Shown piece by piece: positions 44,828-52,743 of a stretch of DNA of 64,000 nucleotides. The notes under the pieces are model-generated. The model was not told the DNA's origin. It searched no databases and saw only the letters and a program-made list of their open reading frames with translations. The translations under genes were made by a program, and so were the position numbers. The stretch is from positions 19,342 to 83,341 of the forward strand of contig JBNGCX010000008.1 in the NCBI GenBank assembly GCA_049974865.1. Direction: 5' to 3'. Source of the DNA: JAGSOU01 sp049974865. GTDB lineage: Bacteria > Pseudomonadota > Alphaproteobacteria > Rhodobacterales > Rhodobacteraceae. Numbering within the stretch: position 1 is the stretch's first letter; every line of letters begins with the position of its first letter.

Positions 44828-45583
44828 GTGGAGGATCTGACGCGCGATTTCTTCCTGGGCGGCGACCTGGCGCTCTGGCAGCCCCGGCAGGGGTTCCGCG
44901 CCGGGGTGGACGCGGTGTTCCTCGCCGCCGCCGTGCCCGCGCGCCCCGGCGACAGCGTGCTGGAACTGGGCTGCGGCGTGGGCACGGCCAGCCTGTGCCT
45001 CGGCAAGCGCGTGGATGGGCTGACCCTGACGGGGATCGAGATTCAGCCTGCCTATGCCGCGCTGGCCCGCCGCAACGCCGGGGAAAACAACGTGTCGCTG
45101 GAGGTGGTGGAGGCCGATCTGTCGCATTTGCCGCCGCAGGTGAAGCAGCGCCATTTCACCCATGTGATCGCCAACCCCCCCTATTTCCGGCGCGACCAGT
45201 CGCTTGCCGCGCAGGACGCGGGACGCGAGACCGCGCTGGGCGAGGCGACGCCGCTGGCGCAATGGGTCGACACCGCCGCGCGGCGGCTGGCGCATCGCGG
45301 GCGGCTGACGATGATCCAGCGGGCCGAGCGCGTGCCCGAGATGCTGTCGGCGCTCGACGGCCGGCTGGGCTCGGTCGAACTGCTGCCGCTGGCCCCGCGC
45401 GCGGGCCGCCGTGCCAAGCTGGTGCTGCTGCGCGCGGTCAAGGGCGGGCGTGCACCGTTTGCGCTGCTGCCCCCGGTGGTGCTGCACGAGGGGGCCGAAC
45501 ACGGCGCGGATGCCGAGGATTACACGGCCGAGATCGCCGCCGTTCTGCGGCGCGGCGCGGCGTTCCCCTGGCCCGCGGCCTGA
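44828..45583 (+). CDS. tRNA1(Val) (adenine37-N6)-methyltransferase-like
   Basis: 251-residue SAM methyltransferase of the TrmN6/YfiC group: QPRQGFRAGVDAVFLAAAV, SAM motif VLELGCGVGTASLCL, and catalytic NPPYF (about 116-120), the N6-adenine signature. The GTG at 44828 is used; no ATG fits. Probably modifies A37 of tRNA1(Val), though alphaproteobacterial members may differ in target. Confidence 0.85.
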   Translation: MEDLTRDFFLGGDLALWQPRQGFRAGVDAVFLAAAVPARPGDSVLELGCGVGTASLCLGKRVDGLTLTGIEIQPAYAALARRNAGENNVSLEVVEADLSHLPPQVKQRHFTHVIANPPYFRRDQSLAAQDAGRETALGEATPLAQWVDTAARRLAHRGRLTMIQRAERVPEMLSALDGRLGSVELLPLAPRAGRRAKLVLLRAVKGGRAPFALLPPVVLHEGAEHGADAEDYTAEIAAVLRRGAAFPWPAA

Positions 45584-45614
45584 GCCGTCGGCAGGCTTCC
45601 GCGTATGGTGAAAA

Positions 45615-45625
45615 TGCGCTGCAAC
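45615..45625. promoter_or_regulatory. TGC-rich half-site upstream of YdcH gene
   Basis: TGCGCTGCAAC, preceded by AA, resembles the 16-bp sites at 39145 and 49036 with a 3-bp shorter middle. Weaker than those two; listed because of its intergenic place 80 bp before the YdcH gene. Confidence 0.25.
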
Positions 45626-45704
45626 TTTTGCCTCAAATGCGTGACACGACTCACGTTCTGTGCTCGACTGTAACGGTCATATGTCAAACCAGAGGAGGAC
45701 GGCC

Positions 45705-45872
45705 ATGACCTTGAGTTCGCATCTTCAGGAGCTCCGCCGGAAACACAAAATCCTCTCGGAGCGCGTGGAGGAGGCGCAACGCGCCCCCAGTACCGACGAT
45801 CTGGTGATCGCCGACCTCAAGAAACAGAAGCTGCGCCTCAAGGAAGAGATCGAGCGTTTGTCTCACGCTTGA
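45705..45872 (+). CDS. YdcH family small helical protein (DUF465)
   Basis: 55 residues, wholly helical: SHLQELRRKHKILSERVEEAQ then DDLVIADLKKQKLRLKEEIERLSH, the typical two-helix DUF465 pattern. GGAGGA precedes the ATG at 45705, which is preferred to earlier in-frame starts. Function unknown in general. Its end overlaps the convergent DMT transporter by 10 bp. Confidence 0.88.
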   Translation: MTLSSHLQELRRKHKILSERVEEAQRAPSTDDLVIADLKKQKLRLKEEIERLSHA

Positions 45873-46735
45873 GTCTTCGCCGCGCTGGCCTTGGCGGCCA
45901 GCGCGGCCCCCGCCGTGATTAGAACCGCCGCCGCGCCCAGCGTGGCCGTGGGCGGTGCGACCCCGGCCAGCACCAGCACAAGTGTCGACAGCAGCGGCGC
46001 CGCGTAGGAGGCGACGCCCAGCAGTTGGATGTCGCCGCGTTTCACACCGATATCCCAGACATAGAAGGCCAGCCCCACCGGCCCCAGCCCCAGCGCGAGG
46101 CAGGACAGCCAGCCCAGCGCGGTGGTGGGCCAGACGGTTTCTTCCAGGGCCAGGTGCAGCGGCAGCGACAGCGCCGCCGTGACCAGGCAGAACACGGCCA
46201 CGCTGGCCGTCGGCACCGCGCCCAGCCGGCGCGACAGCACCGAATAGCCCGACCATGTCAGCGCGCAGAGAAAGGCCAGCCCATAGCCGGGCAGGGCGTC
46301 GGCCTCGAAGGCAGCCTGCCCCTTCAGCACGATCAACGCGGCCCCGGCGAAGCCGACGACCCCGCCGATCACGTGACCTGCCCGCAGCCGCTCGCCCGGC
46401 AGCAGCCCGGAGAACAGCACGATCAGCAGCGGCCAGAGATAGGCGATCAGCCCGGCCTCGGCCGCCGGGGCCAGCCGCAGCGCCGAGAAATAGAGCGCGT
46501 GATAGCCGAACAGCCCCGCCGTGCCGAAGGCATAGGTCTTCCAGCCGATGCCGAGCAGCAGGCGCGCCTCGCCGGTGCGCGCCGTCCAGACCAGCCCGAG
46601 CGCGCCCCCGATGGCAAAGCAGATCGCGTTGAGCTGCAGCGGCGGCACCGGGGCCGAGCCCACGGTGAACAGCGCCAGAAGCGCCCAGAGCAGGACGGCG
46701 ATGAAACCGATGGCGGTGGCGCGGGGCTTGGTCAT
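45863..46735 (-). CDS. DMT-family (EamA) permease
   Basis: 290 residues, ten membrane segments in two EamA halves (GFIAVLLWALLALF..., and GYGLAFLCALTWSGYSVLSRRL). Similar in pattern to aromatic amino acid or drug/metabolite exporters of the YddG kind; substrate unassigned. The ATG at 46735 gives a proper start just before the first helix; longer readings run through a repeat region. Confidence 0.88.
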   Translation of the reverse strand: MTKPRATAIGFIAVLLWALLALFTVGSAPVPPLQLNAICFAIGGALGLVWTARTGEARLLLGIGWKTYAFGTAGLFGYHALYFSALRLAPAAEAGLIAYLWPLLIVLFSGLLPGERLRAGHVIGGVVGFAGAALIVLKGQAAFEADALPGYGLAFLCALTWSGYSVLSRRLGAVPTASVAVFCLVTAALSLPLHLALEETVWPTTALGWLSCLALGLGPVGLAFYVWDIGVKRGDIQLLGVASYAAPLLSTLVLVLAGVAPPTATLGAAAVLITAGAALAAKASAAKTQA

Positions 46736-46811
46736 TGCGGCTCCGTAGTCGTGACGGCGCGCCGGTGCCGGACCGCGCCCTGATGGATGCGGAGAGATTT
46801 GAGTATTTCTT

Positions 46812-46867
46812 CCAAGAAGAAGGCAAGGCGTTTTCTTCTTCTTGGCACCAATACGCCCCCGCCGGAG
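46812..46867. repeat. Repeat-like hairpin with CCCCGCCGGAG tail
   Basis: CCAAGAAGAA (46812-46821) and TTCTTCTTGG (46836-46845) pair perfectly around 14 nt; a CCAATACG...CCCCGCCGGAG segment follows. A similar string (CTTCTTCT, AAATATC, CCCCGCCGGAG) is at 50672-50702. It looks like a small dispersed intergenic repeat of the kind common in Rhodobacterales genomes; the family is not named. Confidence 0.4.
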
Positions 46868-46888
46868 GCGGCCTGCAGCAGCAGGCAT

Positions 46889-46915
46889 GAAAAGGCCGGC
46901 CACTGGGGCCGGCCT
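46889..46915 (-). terminator. Terminator of phbA-phbB
   Basis: On the minus strand, AGGCCGGCC and GGCCGGCCT (46893-46901/46907-46915) form a perfect 9-bp stem with a 5-nt loop, followed by TTTTCA. It begins about 26 bp after the phbB stop codon. Confidence 0.75.
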
Positions 46916-46940
46916 GAGATACGGGGTGCAGCCCGATGCC

Positions 46941-47663
46941 TTATACGAAGAACTGCGCGCCGTTGGCCGAGATGGTCGAGCCGTTGATGAACTCGGACTC
47001 GTCGGCGGCCAGGAACACCACGCAGCGGGCGATCTCCTCGGGTTCGCCCAGCCGGCCGGCCGGGATCTGGGCGATGATGGAGTCGCGCACCTTTTCCGGC
47101 ACCGCCATCACCATCTCGGTAGCGATGTAGCCGGGGCAGATGGCATTGGCGGTGATGCCAAACCGCGCGCCTTCCTGCGCCAGCGACTTGGTGATGCCCA
47201 GGTCGCCCGCCTTGGAGGCGGCATAGTTCACCTGGCCGAACTGGCCCTTCTGGCCGTTGATCGACGAGATCGTGATCACACGGCCGAACTTGCGCTCGCG
47301 CATGCCGGGCCAGATCGGGTGGGTCATGTTGAACACGCCGCTCAGGTTGGTGTTGATCACCTCGTCCCACTGGTCCTTGCTCATCTTGTGGAACGGCGCG
47401 TCGCGGGTGATGCCCGCGTTGTTGACCAGCACGTCGATCGGGCCCAGCTCGGCCTCGACCTTGGCCGCACCTTCCTTGCAGGCATCGTAATCGGCGACGG
47501 ACCATTTGTAGGTCTTGATGCCGGTCTCTTCGGTGAATTTCGCGGCGGCTTCGTCGTTGCCGGCATAGTTGGCGGCGACGGTGTACCCGGCCTCTTTCAG
47601 CGCGACGCTGATGGCGGCGCCGATGCCGCGGGTTCCACCGGTGACGAGTGCAACTCTTGCCAT
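46941..47663 (-). CDS. phbB: Acetoacetyl-CoA reductase
   Basis: NADPH-dependent reduction of acetoacetyl-CoA to (R)-3-hydroxybutyryl-CoA, the second step of polyhydroxybutyrate synthesis. 240-residue SDR: VTGGTRGIGAAIS at the N-terminus, NNAGITRDAPFHKM, and the catalytic YAASKAG. The ATG at 47663 (MARVALVTGG) has a GGAGGA ribosome site. Lies 90 bp downstream of phbA with an intercistronic hairpin. No phbC synthase in the window. Confidence 0.95.
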   Translation of the reverse strand: MARVALVTGGTRGIGAAISVALKEAGYTVAANYAGNDEAAAKFTEETGIKTYKWSVADYDACKEGAAKVEAELGPIDVLVNNAGITRDAPFHKMSKDQWDEVINTNLSGVFNMTHPIWPGMRERKFGRVITISSINGQKGQFGQVNYAASKAGDLGITKSLAQEGARFGITANAICPGYIATEMVMAVPEKVRDSIIAQIPAGRLGEPEEIARCVVFLAADESEFINGSTISANGAQFFV

Positions 47664-47719
47664 AATGATTCCTCCGAGGGGCAAAGTTCATTCGGTAATG
47701 CTGTTACGAAAAATGAGAG

Positions 47720-47744
47720 GGGCGCGCAACAATATTGCGCGCCC
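47720..47744 (-). terminator. Hairpin between phbA and phbB
   Basis: Perfect 10-bp stem GGGCGCGCAA/TTGCGCGCCC (47720-47729/47735-47744) with a 5-nt loop, starting 9 bp after the phbA stop. On the minus strand it is followed by CTCTCATTTTT, a late U-run, so partial termination is likely. Confidence 0.6.
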
Positions 47745-47753
47745 GATTTTCGC

Positions 47754-48929
47754 TTAGGGGCGTTCCAGGCACATGGCCACGCCCATGCCGCCGCCGATGC
47801 AAAGGGTGGCGAGGCCCTTCTTGGCGTCGCGGCGCTTCATCTCGAACAGCAGCGTGTTGAGGATCCGGCAGCCCGAGGCGCCGATCGGGTGGCCGATGGC
47901 GATCGCGCCGCCGTTGACGTTCACGATCGCCGGGTCCCAGCCCATGTCCTTGTTCACGGCGCAGGCCTGGGCGGCGAAGGCCTCGTTGGCCTCGACCAGG
48001 TCCAGGTCCTCGGCTTTCCAGCCGGCCTTTTCCAGCGCCTTGCGCGAAGCCGGGATGGGGCCGGTGCCCATGATCGACGGGTCGACCCCCGCCGTGGCGT
48101 AGGAGGCGATGCGCGCCAGCGGCTCCAGCCCGCGCTTCTCGGCCTCCTCGGCGGTCATCAACAGCACGGCGGCGGCGCCGTCATTGATGCCGCTGGCGTT
48201 GGCCGCGGTGACCGAACCGTCCTTGGTGAAGGCCGGGCGCAGTTTCTGCATGGCCTCGATCGTGGCGCCGTGGCGGATATATTCGTCCTGGTCGACCACG
48301 ATGTCGCCCTTGCGGGTCTTGACGGTGAAGGGCGCGATCTCGTCAGCGAACCTGCCGGCCTTCTGCGCCGCCTCGGCCTTGTTCTGGCTGGCCACGGCGA
48401 ATTCGTCCTGCATGTCGCGGCTGATCTGCCATTTCTGCGCGACGTTCTCGGCGGTCTGGCCCATGTGGTAGCCGTTGAAGGCGTCCCACAGGCCGTCGCG
48501 GATCATGGTGTCGATCATCTTCATGTCGCCCATCTTGTAGCCGGCGCGCAGCGGCGCGGCATGGGGGCTGAGCGACATGTTCTCCTGCCCGCCGGCGGCC
48601 ACGATCCCGGCATCGCCCAGCTGGATATGCTGCGCGCCCAGCGCGACCGAGCGCAGGCCCGAGCCGCAGACCTGGTTGATGCTCCAGGCGGCCGCCTCGA
48701 TCGGCAGGCCGGCGTTCACATGCGCCTGGCGGGCGGGGTTCTGGCCCTGCGCGGCGGTCAGCACCTGGCCCAGGATCGTCTCCGAAACCTCGGATTTGTC
48801 GATGCCGGCGCGCTCCACCACGGCTTCCAGAACGGCCGCGCCCAGGTCATGGGCGGGGGTATTGGCGAAGGCGCCGTTGAAGCTGCCGACGGGCGTGCGC
48901 GCCGCCGAAACGATCACTACGTTGGTCAT
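47754..48929 (-). CDS. phbA: Acetyl-CoA C-acetyltransferase (beta-ketothiolase)
   Basis: Condenses two acetyl-CoA into acetoacetyl-CoA for polyhydroxybutyrate synthesis. 391 residues of the thiolase family: nucleophile Cys in NQVCGSGLRSV (about 88), NVNGGAIAIGHPIGASG with the catalytic His, and the C-terminal CIGGGMGVAM. The upstream region holds a TGC-rich site at 49036 that may be a regulator site. Confidence 0.96.
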   Translation of the reverse strand: MTNVVIVSAARTPVGSFNGAFANTPAHDLGAAVLEAVVERAGIDKSEVSETILGQVLTAAQGQNPARQAHVNAGLPIEAAAWSINQVCGSGLRSVALGAQHIQLGDAGIVAAGGQENMSLSPHAAPLRAGYKMGDMKMIDTMIRDGLWDAFNGYHMGQTAENVAQKWQISRDMQDEFAVASQNKAEAAQKAGRFADEIAPFTVKTRKGDIVVDQDEYIRHGATIEAMQKLRPAFTKDGSVTAANASGINDGAAAVLLMTAEEAEKRGLEPLARIASYATAGVDPSIMGTGPIPASRKALEKAGWKAEDLDLVEANEAFAAQACAVNKDMGWDPAIVNVNGGAIAIGHPIGASGCRILNTLLFEMKRRDAKKGLATLCIGGGMGVAMCLERP

Positions 48930-49035
48930 GGGTCAGTCCTTTCCCCTTTGAGTAGCGGAGGAGCCCATAGGACAGCTGAAACCAGTCTCGACGCCCTACG
49001 CGCCCGGTATATCCGTCCAAAGTCGTAAGGGGTGA

Positions 49036-49051
49036 AATGCTGCGCTGCAAC
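49036..49051. promoter_or_regulatory. TGC-rich 16-bp site upstream of phbA
   Basis: AATGCTGC-GC-TGCAAC, followed by AGTGCA, 107 bp upstream of the phbA ATG. It is identical to the 39145 site except for the two central bases. From memory, PhaR, the polyhydroxybutyrate regulator of Paracoccus, binds TGC-rich sequence, which makes it the first candidate. Confidence 0.45.
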
Positions 49052-49096
49052 AGTGCACGCGGATGTTAGCGCAAATGCGCGGGGCGCGGACCCTGA

Positions 49097-49951
49097 TTAC
49101 GGTGCCCCGCGGGCCGTCCAGGGCGGAGAGACGCTGGGTGCCCCGAAGAAATAGCCCTGCATGCAATCGATTCCTGCCGTCTGCAGGAATTCCGCATCCT
49201 CTGCGGTCTCCACGCTTTCGGCCACGGTGAACATGTCGAAATGCCGCCCGATCGAGATCAGCGCGCGCGTCAGCACCTGGTTGTCGGAATTGGCATGGAT
49301 GCCGCGGATAAACTGCCCGTCGATCTTGATGATGTCGAAGAAGAAGTCGCGCAGATAGCGGAACGCCGTGTAGCCCGAGCCGAAATCGTCCAGCGCGAAG
49401 GTGATGCCCCGGCTTTGAAGGTCGTTCATGAAAACCATCACCAGCTCCGGCATCAGCATGGCCGAGCTTTCGGTGATTTCCAGGATCAGCCGCTCGGCGA
49501 TGCCGGGGTCGCCGGCCAGCCCGTCCTTCAGCGTCTTCTGCCAGGCCGGGTAGCCGATCGAGCGCGCCGACATGTTGACCGCGAGCCGCAGCGCGGGATG
49601 CTCGGCAAGCGCCCGGAGCCCCATCTGGAGGGCCCTGCTGTCGATGATCCGCCCGGTCTCCGTGGTTTCCACCGCGGTCATGAATTCGCGGGCGGGGATG
49701 ATGCGGCCAGCCTCGTCCACGATCCGGATCAGCCCCTCGTAGAAGGCCGGCGCCCGGCCCGACTCGGCCAGCACCACCGGCTGGAAGGCCAGCGCCAGGT
49801 CGCTGCGCCGCAAGGCGTCCCGGACCTGCGCCAAGGCCCCGTCGCCGCCCCCGGATACGCCCCCGGCGAAATTTTCCGAGGCGCCCGAGAGGGGGGCTGC
49901 GCCCGGCAGCAGGCCGCGCCTCGCCTGTTCCGTGTCTGCATTGCCGAACAT
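49097..49951 (-). CDS. Stand-alone EAL-domain c-di-GMP phosphodiesterase
   Basis: 284 residues, no sensor or membrane segment beyond a 45-residue N-terminal tail. The EAL signature reads YEGLIR (E72 retained, Ala to Gly); NMSARS (126), EITES (158-162), DDFGSGY (188-194), KIDG (209-212) and AESVET (244-249) are all intact, so it should hydrolyse c-di-GMP to pGpG. Divergent from tag with a 117-bp gap. Confidence 0.9.
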   Translation of the reverse strand: MFGNADTEQARRGLLPGAAPLSGASENFAGGVSGGGDGALAQVRDALRRSDLALAFQPVVLAESGRAPAFYEGLIRIVDEAGRIIPAREFMTAVETTETGRIIDSRALQMGLRALAEHPALRLAVNMSARSIGYPAWQKTLKDGLAGDPGIAERLILEITESSAMLMPELVMVFMNDLQSRGITFALDDFGSGYTAFRYLRDFFFDIIKIDGQFIRGIHANSDNQVLTRALISIGRHFDMFTVAESVETAEDAEFLQTAGIDCMQGYFFGAPSVSPPWTARGAP

Positions 49952-50068
49952 AGCGTCGCCTTCCGATTCAGCCCCGGAGAGAGTGGCGCCAAAGCCGTTA
50001 AGGAACGGTGAATATTCTCATTTTGTTCCAATTGTGATAACCCCGGGGACCATGATGCAAGGCATTGA

Positions 50069-50668
50069 GTGGAAAAGGAAATGGAACAGCGCTGCCCTTG
50101 GTGCGGGGAGGACCCGCTCTATATCGCCTATCACGACACCGAGTGGGGCGTTCCCGAATATGACAGCCGCGCCCTGTGGGAAAAGCTGATTCTCGACGGC
50201 TTCCAGGCGGGGCTCAGCTGGATCACCATCCTGCGCAAGCGCGAGAACTTCCGCGCTGCCTTCGACGGTTTCGAGCCCGGCCGCGTCGCGCGCTGGGGCG
50301 AGGCCGACATCGCCCGTTGCCTCGCCGACCCGGGCATCGTGCGCCACCGGGGGAAGATCGAAGCCGCCATCGCCAATGCCCGGGCCTGGAGCGCCATCGA
50401 GGAAGGCCGGGGCTTCAACCGCTTCCTCTGGTCCTATGTCGGCGATCGGCCGGTGCAGAACCGCTTCGCCACGCTCGACCAGGTGCCGGCGCAGACTCCG
50501 CTTTCGGTGCAGATTTCGAAGGATCTGAAAAAGGCAGGCTTCCGCTTCTGCGGCCCGACTATCACCTACGCCTTCATGCAGGCGGTGGGCATGGTGAACG
50601 ATCACCTCGTCACCTGCCCCGCCCATGCCCGCGTGGCCGCGCTCGGCACCGGCGCTCCCTGGCGCTGA
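50069..50668 (+). CDS. tag: DNA-3-methyladenine glycosylase I
   Basis: Excises 3-methyladenine from alkylated DNA. 199 residues (GTG at 50069; an ATG at 50081 is possible). CPWCGEDPLYIAYHDTEWGVP, LILDGFQAGLSWITILRKRENFR, and FCGPTITYAFMQAVGMVNDH are diagnostic; the N-terminal Cys/His and the C-terminal His-x3-Cys (HLVTC) fit the zinc site. AAGG six bases before the GTG supports the longer form. Confidence 0.94.
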   Translation: MEKEMEQRCPWCGEDPLYIAYHDTEWGVPEYDSRALWEKLILDGFQAGLSWITILRKRENFRAAFDGFEPGRVARWGEADIARCLADPGIVRHRGKIEAAIANARAWSAIEEGRGFNRFLWSYVGDRPVQNRFATLDQVPAQTPLSVQISKDLKKAGFRFCGPTITYAFMQAVGMVNDHLVTCPAHARVAALGTGAPWR

Positions 50669-50671
50669 CCC

Positions 50672-50702
50672 CTTCTTCTGTTCCGAAATATCCCCGCCGG
50701 AG
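50672..50702. repeat. Second repeat-like segment (CTTCTTCT ... CCCCGCCGGAG)
   Basis: Lies just after the tag stop codon. Shares CTTCTTCT, a central AATA and CCCCGCCGGAG with 46836-46867, without the long hairpin half. It is followed by GC-rich inverted sequence (50706-50750). May be a truncated copy of the same element. Confidence 0.3.
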
Positions 50703-50767
50703 CCATCGCCGCGCGCCGCGCGGCAAGACAGGCGGCGCGCCGCGCGGGCGCGTCCATCTGACAGACG

Positions 50768-51703
50768 CTACAGCTTCTCGAACCCCGGCGTGCCCCGGTC
50801 CTCGGGATGCGCCTGCAGATGGCGCGCCTTCAGTGCCTCGGTCGTCTCGCGGCTGCCGTCATGGCTCCAGCCCGGCGGGGCGAGCGCATAGGCCAGCCGC
50901 TGGCGCCAGCCCAGGCCGGGCCGTGCCATGTCGCGGAATATCGCGATCCATTCGTGAAAGGCGACGCGCAGCGGGTTGAAGGTGCCCAGGTTGTGCACCA
51001 GCCCGTAATCCACCTTGTCGTCCTCCTGCTCGGGCACGAAGGTGCCGAACATCCTGTCCCAGACGATGAACACGCCTGCATAATTGGCATCCAGGTAGCG
51101 CGGGTTGCGGCCGTGATGCACCCGATGGTGGCTGGGCGTGTTCATCACCGCCTCGAACCAGCGGGGCATCCTGCCGATGGCCTCGGTATGGATCCAGAAC
51201 TGGTAGATCAGGTTCAGCCCGCCCACGAACAGAACCATTGCCGGGTGGAACCCCAGCAGGATCAGCGGCGCGCGCACCACCATCATGAAGGTGAATGTCC
51301 CGGTCCAGGTCTGCCGCAGCGCGGTGGTCAGGTTGTAATGCTGGCTGGAATGGTGGTTGACGTGGCTGGCCCAGACCCAGCGGACGCGGTGGCCGAAGCG
51401 GTGCACCCAGTAATAGCGCAGGTCGTCCAGCACGAAGCACAGCGCGATCACCACCCAGCCCGTTCCCAGGTCCAGCGGCGTGATCCGCCACAGCGCCATG
51501 AAGAAGCCCCAGGCGATGAAGCCGAGCACGATCCCCGAGGCCACGTTGCCCGCGCCCATGATCAGGCTGGTCACCGCATCGCGCGTCTCGTAGCGCCCGC
51601 CGCGCCCCCTGATGTGGATCCACATCACCTCGGCCAGGATCGCGGCGATGAACAGGGGCACCGCCCAGGACACGACATCGGGAAATGTGATCTGGTCGGT
51701 CAT
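50768..51703 (-). CDS. Sterol desaturase/fatty-acid hydroxylase family enzyme
   Basis: 311-residue membrane di-iron enzyme with the histidine clusters HRFGHR, HVNHHSS and HRVHHG, and four to five hydrophobic segments. Such proteins hydroxylate or desaturate lipids; bacterial members act on carotenoids, ornithine lipids or alkylglycerols among others. Substrate unknown. ATG at 51703 overlaps the stop of the upstream small gene. Confidence 0.88.
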   Translation of the reverse strand: MTDQITFPDVVSWAVPLFIAAILAEVMWIHIRGRGGRYETRDAVTSLIMGAGNVASGIVLGFIAWGFFMALWRITPLDLGTGWVVIALCFVLDDLRYYWVHRFGHRVRWVWASHVNHHSSQHYNLTTALRQTWTGTFTFMMVVRAPLILLGFHPAMVLFVGGLNLIYQFWIHTEAIGRMPRWFEAVMNTPSHHRVHHGRNPRYLDANYAGVFIVWDRMFGTFVPEQEDDKVDYGLVHNLGTFNPLRVAFHEWIAIFRDMARPGLGWRQRLAYALAPPGWSHDGSRETTEALKARHLQAHPEDRGTPGFEKL

Positions 51704-52098
51704 GCGGCGCGCGCCCCCTCGATGGCCTTCAGCCAAAGCTCGGTCTCCGAAGGCGGCAGCCGCAGATGCACCGCGGGTGCGGTGAAATCGGGCAGCCGCA
51801 CGACCAGCCCGTCCCCCGTCGGATGCGCCTCGGCGCCGTCCAGCCACCGCGCCGCGCTGTCCGCGCCAAGGCTCCAGACCAGGCCCGGACCCCGCGCGGT
51901 GTCCACAAGCGCGGCGCGGCCGTCCGCGGCCACGGTGGCGCCCAGCGCCTCCTCGCCGGGGTAGTGGTGCTCCCACAGGGCGCAGGCCTGCGCGGCGTCG
52001 CGGATCACGGCGGGGCGGGAATAGCCCAGCGCGTGCAGCAGACCCGCGATCCCCGCGACTCCCAGCACCACCAGCGGCAACAGGATGTGCAGCGGCAT
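51700..52098 (-). CDS. Small membrane-anchored protein, function unknown
   Basis: 132 residues with one N-terminal hydrophobic segment (MPLHILLPLVVLGVAGIAGLLHAL) and a periplasmic domain including ACALWEHHYPGEEALGATVAADGRAALV. No family recognised. ATGA overlap with the desaturase gene shows coupling, so it may be an accessory of that enzyme. Confidence 0.68.
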   Translation of the reverse strand: MPLHILLPLVVLGVAGIAGLLHALGYSRPAVIRDAAQACALWEHHYPGEEALGATVAADGRAALVDTARGPGLVWSLGADSAARWLDGAEAHPTGDGLVVRLPDFTAPAVHLRLPPSETELWLKAIEGARAA

Positions 52099-52161
52099 GT
52101 CGTCCTCCCTGCCATTCAGATTGGCGGGCGGGGCAGGGGCCCTGTCAACAAGGGCGTGGCG

Positions 52162-52719
52162 TCAGCCGCCGGTCACCAGCGCCTGCACAATGGCCTTGGC
52201 GCTGTCGCTGTCCCACTCGGCATCGCCGCGCAGCCGGGCGATCTCGTTACCCTCTCGGTCGAGGATCACGGTGATGGGCAGGCCGAGCACCGCCATCTCG
52301 CGCGCCAGCGCCTGCTGGGGGTCGCGCAGCACGGGCAGGCTCTCGACCCCGGTCTCTTCGAAAAACTTGCGGATCGCGGTGACCGAGTTGCGCCCCGTGG
52401 CCACCGTCACCACGGCAAAGTCGTCGCCGCCCAGTTCTGCCTGCAACCGGTCGAGCGAGGGCATCTCCTTGCGGCAGGGCGCGCACCAGGTCGCCCAGAA
52501 GTTCAGCACCACCACCTTGCCGCGATATTGCTCCAGGCTCTGCGCGCCACCCTCGGCATCCAGCAGCTCGGCTTCCGGGACGGGCTTGGCATCGGCGTGG
52601 AAGCTGAGTTTCTTCATGTCGCCGTCGCGCAGCGCCTCCAGCGCGGCGTTGTCCGCAAAGGCGGCATTTGCACCAAGCGCAAGGGCCGTGTAGAGGACGG
52701 CAGACCTGAACAAGCTCAT
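52162..52719 (-). CDS. TlpA-like periplasmic thiol-disulfide oxidoreductase
   Basis: 185 residues: signal peptide (SLFRSAVLYTALALGANAAFA) and a thioredoxin fold with the active site WATWCAPCRKE. Most like TlpA/ResA reductases used in cytochrome maturation. The ATG at 52719 lies 24 bp from divergent argH, an arrangement I associate with Rhodobacterales. The upstream reading that overlaps argH is rejected. Confidence 0.9.
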   Translation of the reverse strand: MSLFRSAVLYTALALGANAAFADNAALEALRDGDMKKLSFHADAKPVPEAELLDAEGGAQSLEQYRGKVVVLNFWATWCAPCRKEMPSLDRLQAELGGDDFAVVTVATGRNSVTAIRKFFEETGVESLPVLRDPQQALAREMAVLGLPITVILDREGNEIARLRGDAEWDSDSAKAIVQALVTGG

Positions 52720-52743
52720 ATGTTTCCCTCCAGGGATGATCCG

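Noticed and set aside
50703..50750. GC-rich inverted sequence after tag as a terminator
   Set aside because: No U-run on either strand and stems made of simple GCGC repeats, which occur by chance in this genome.
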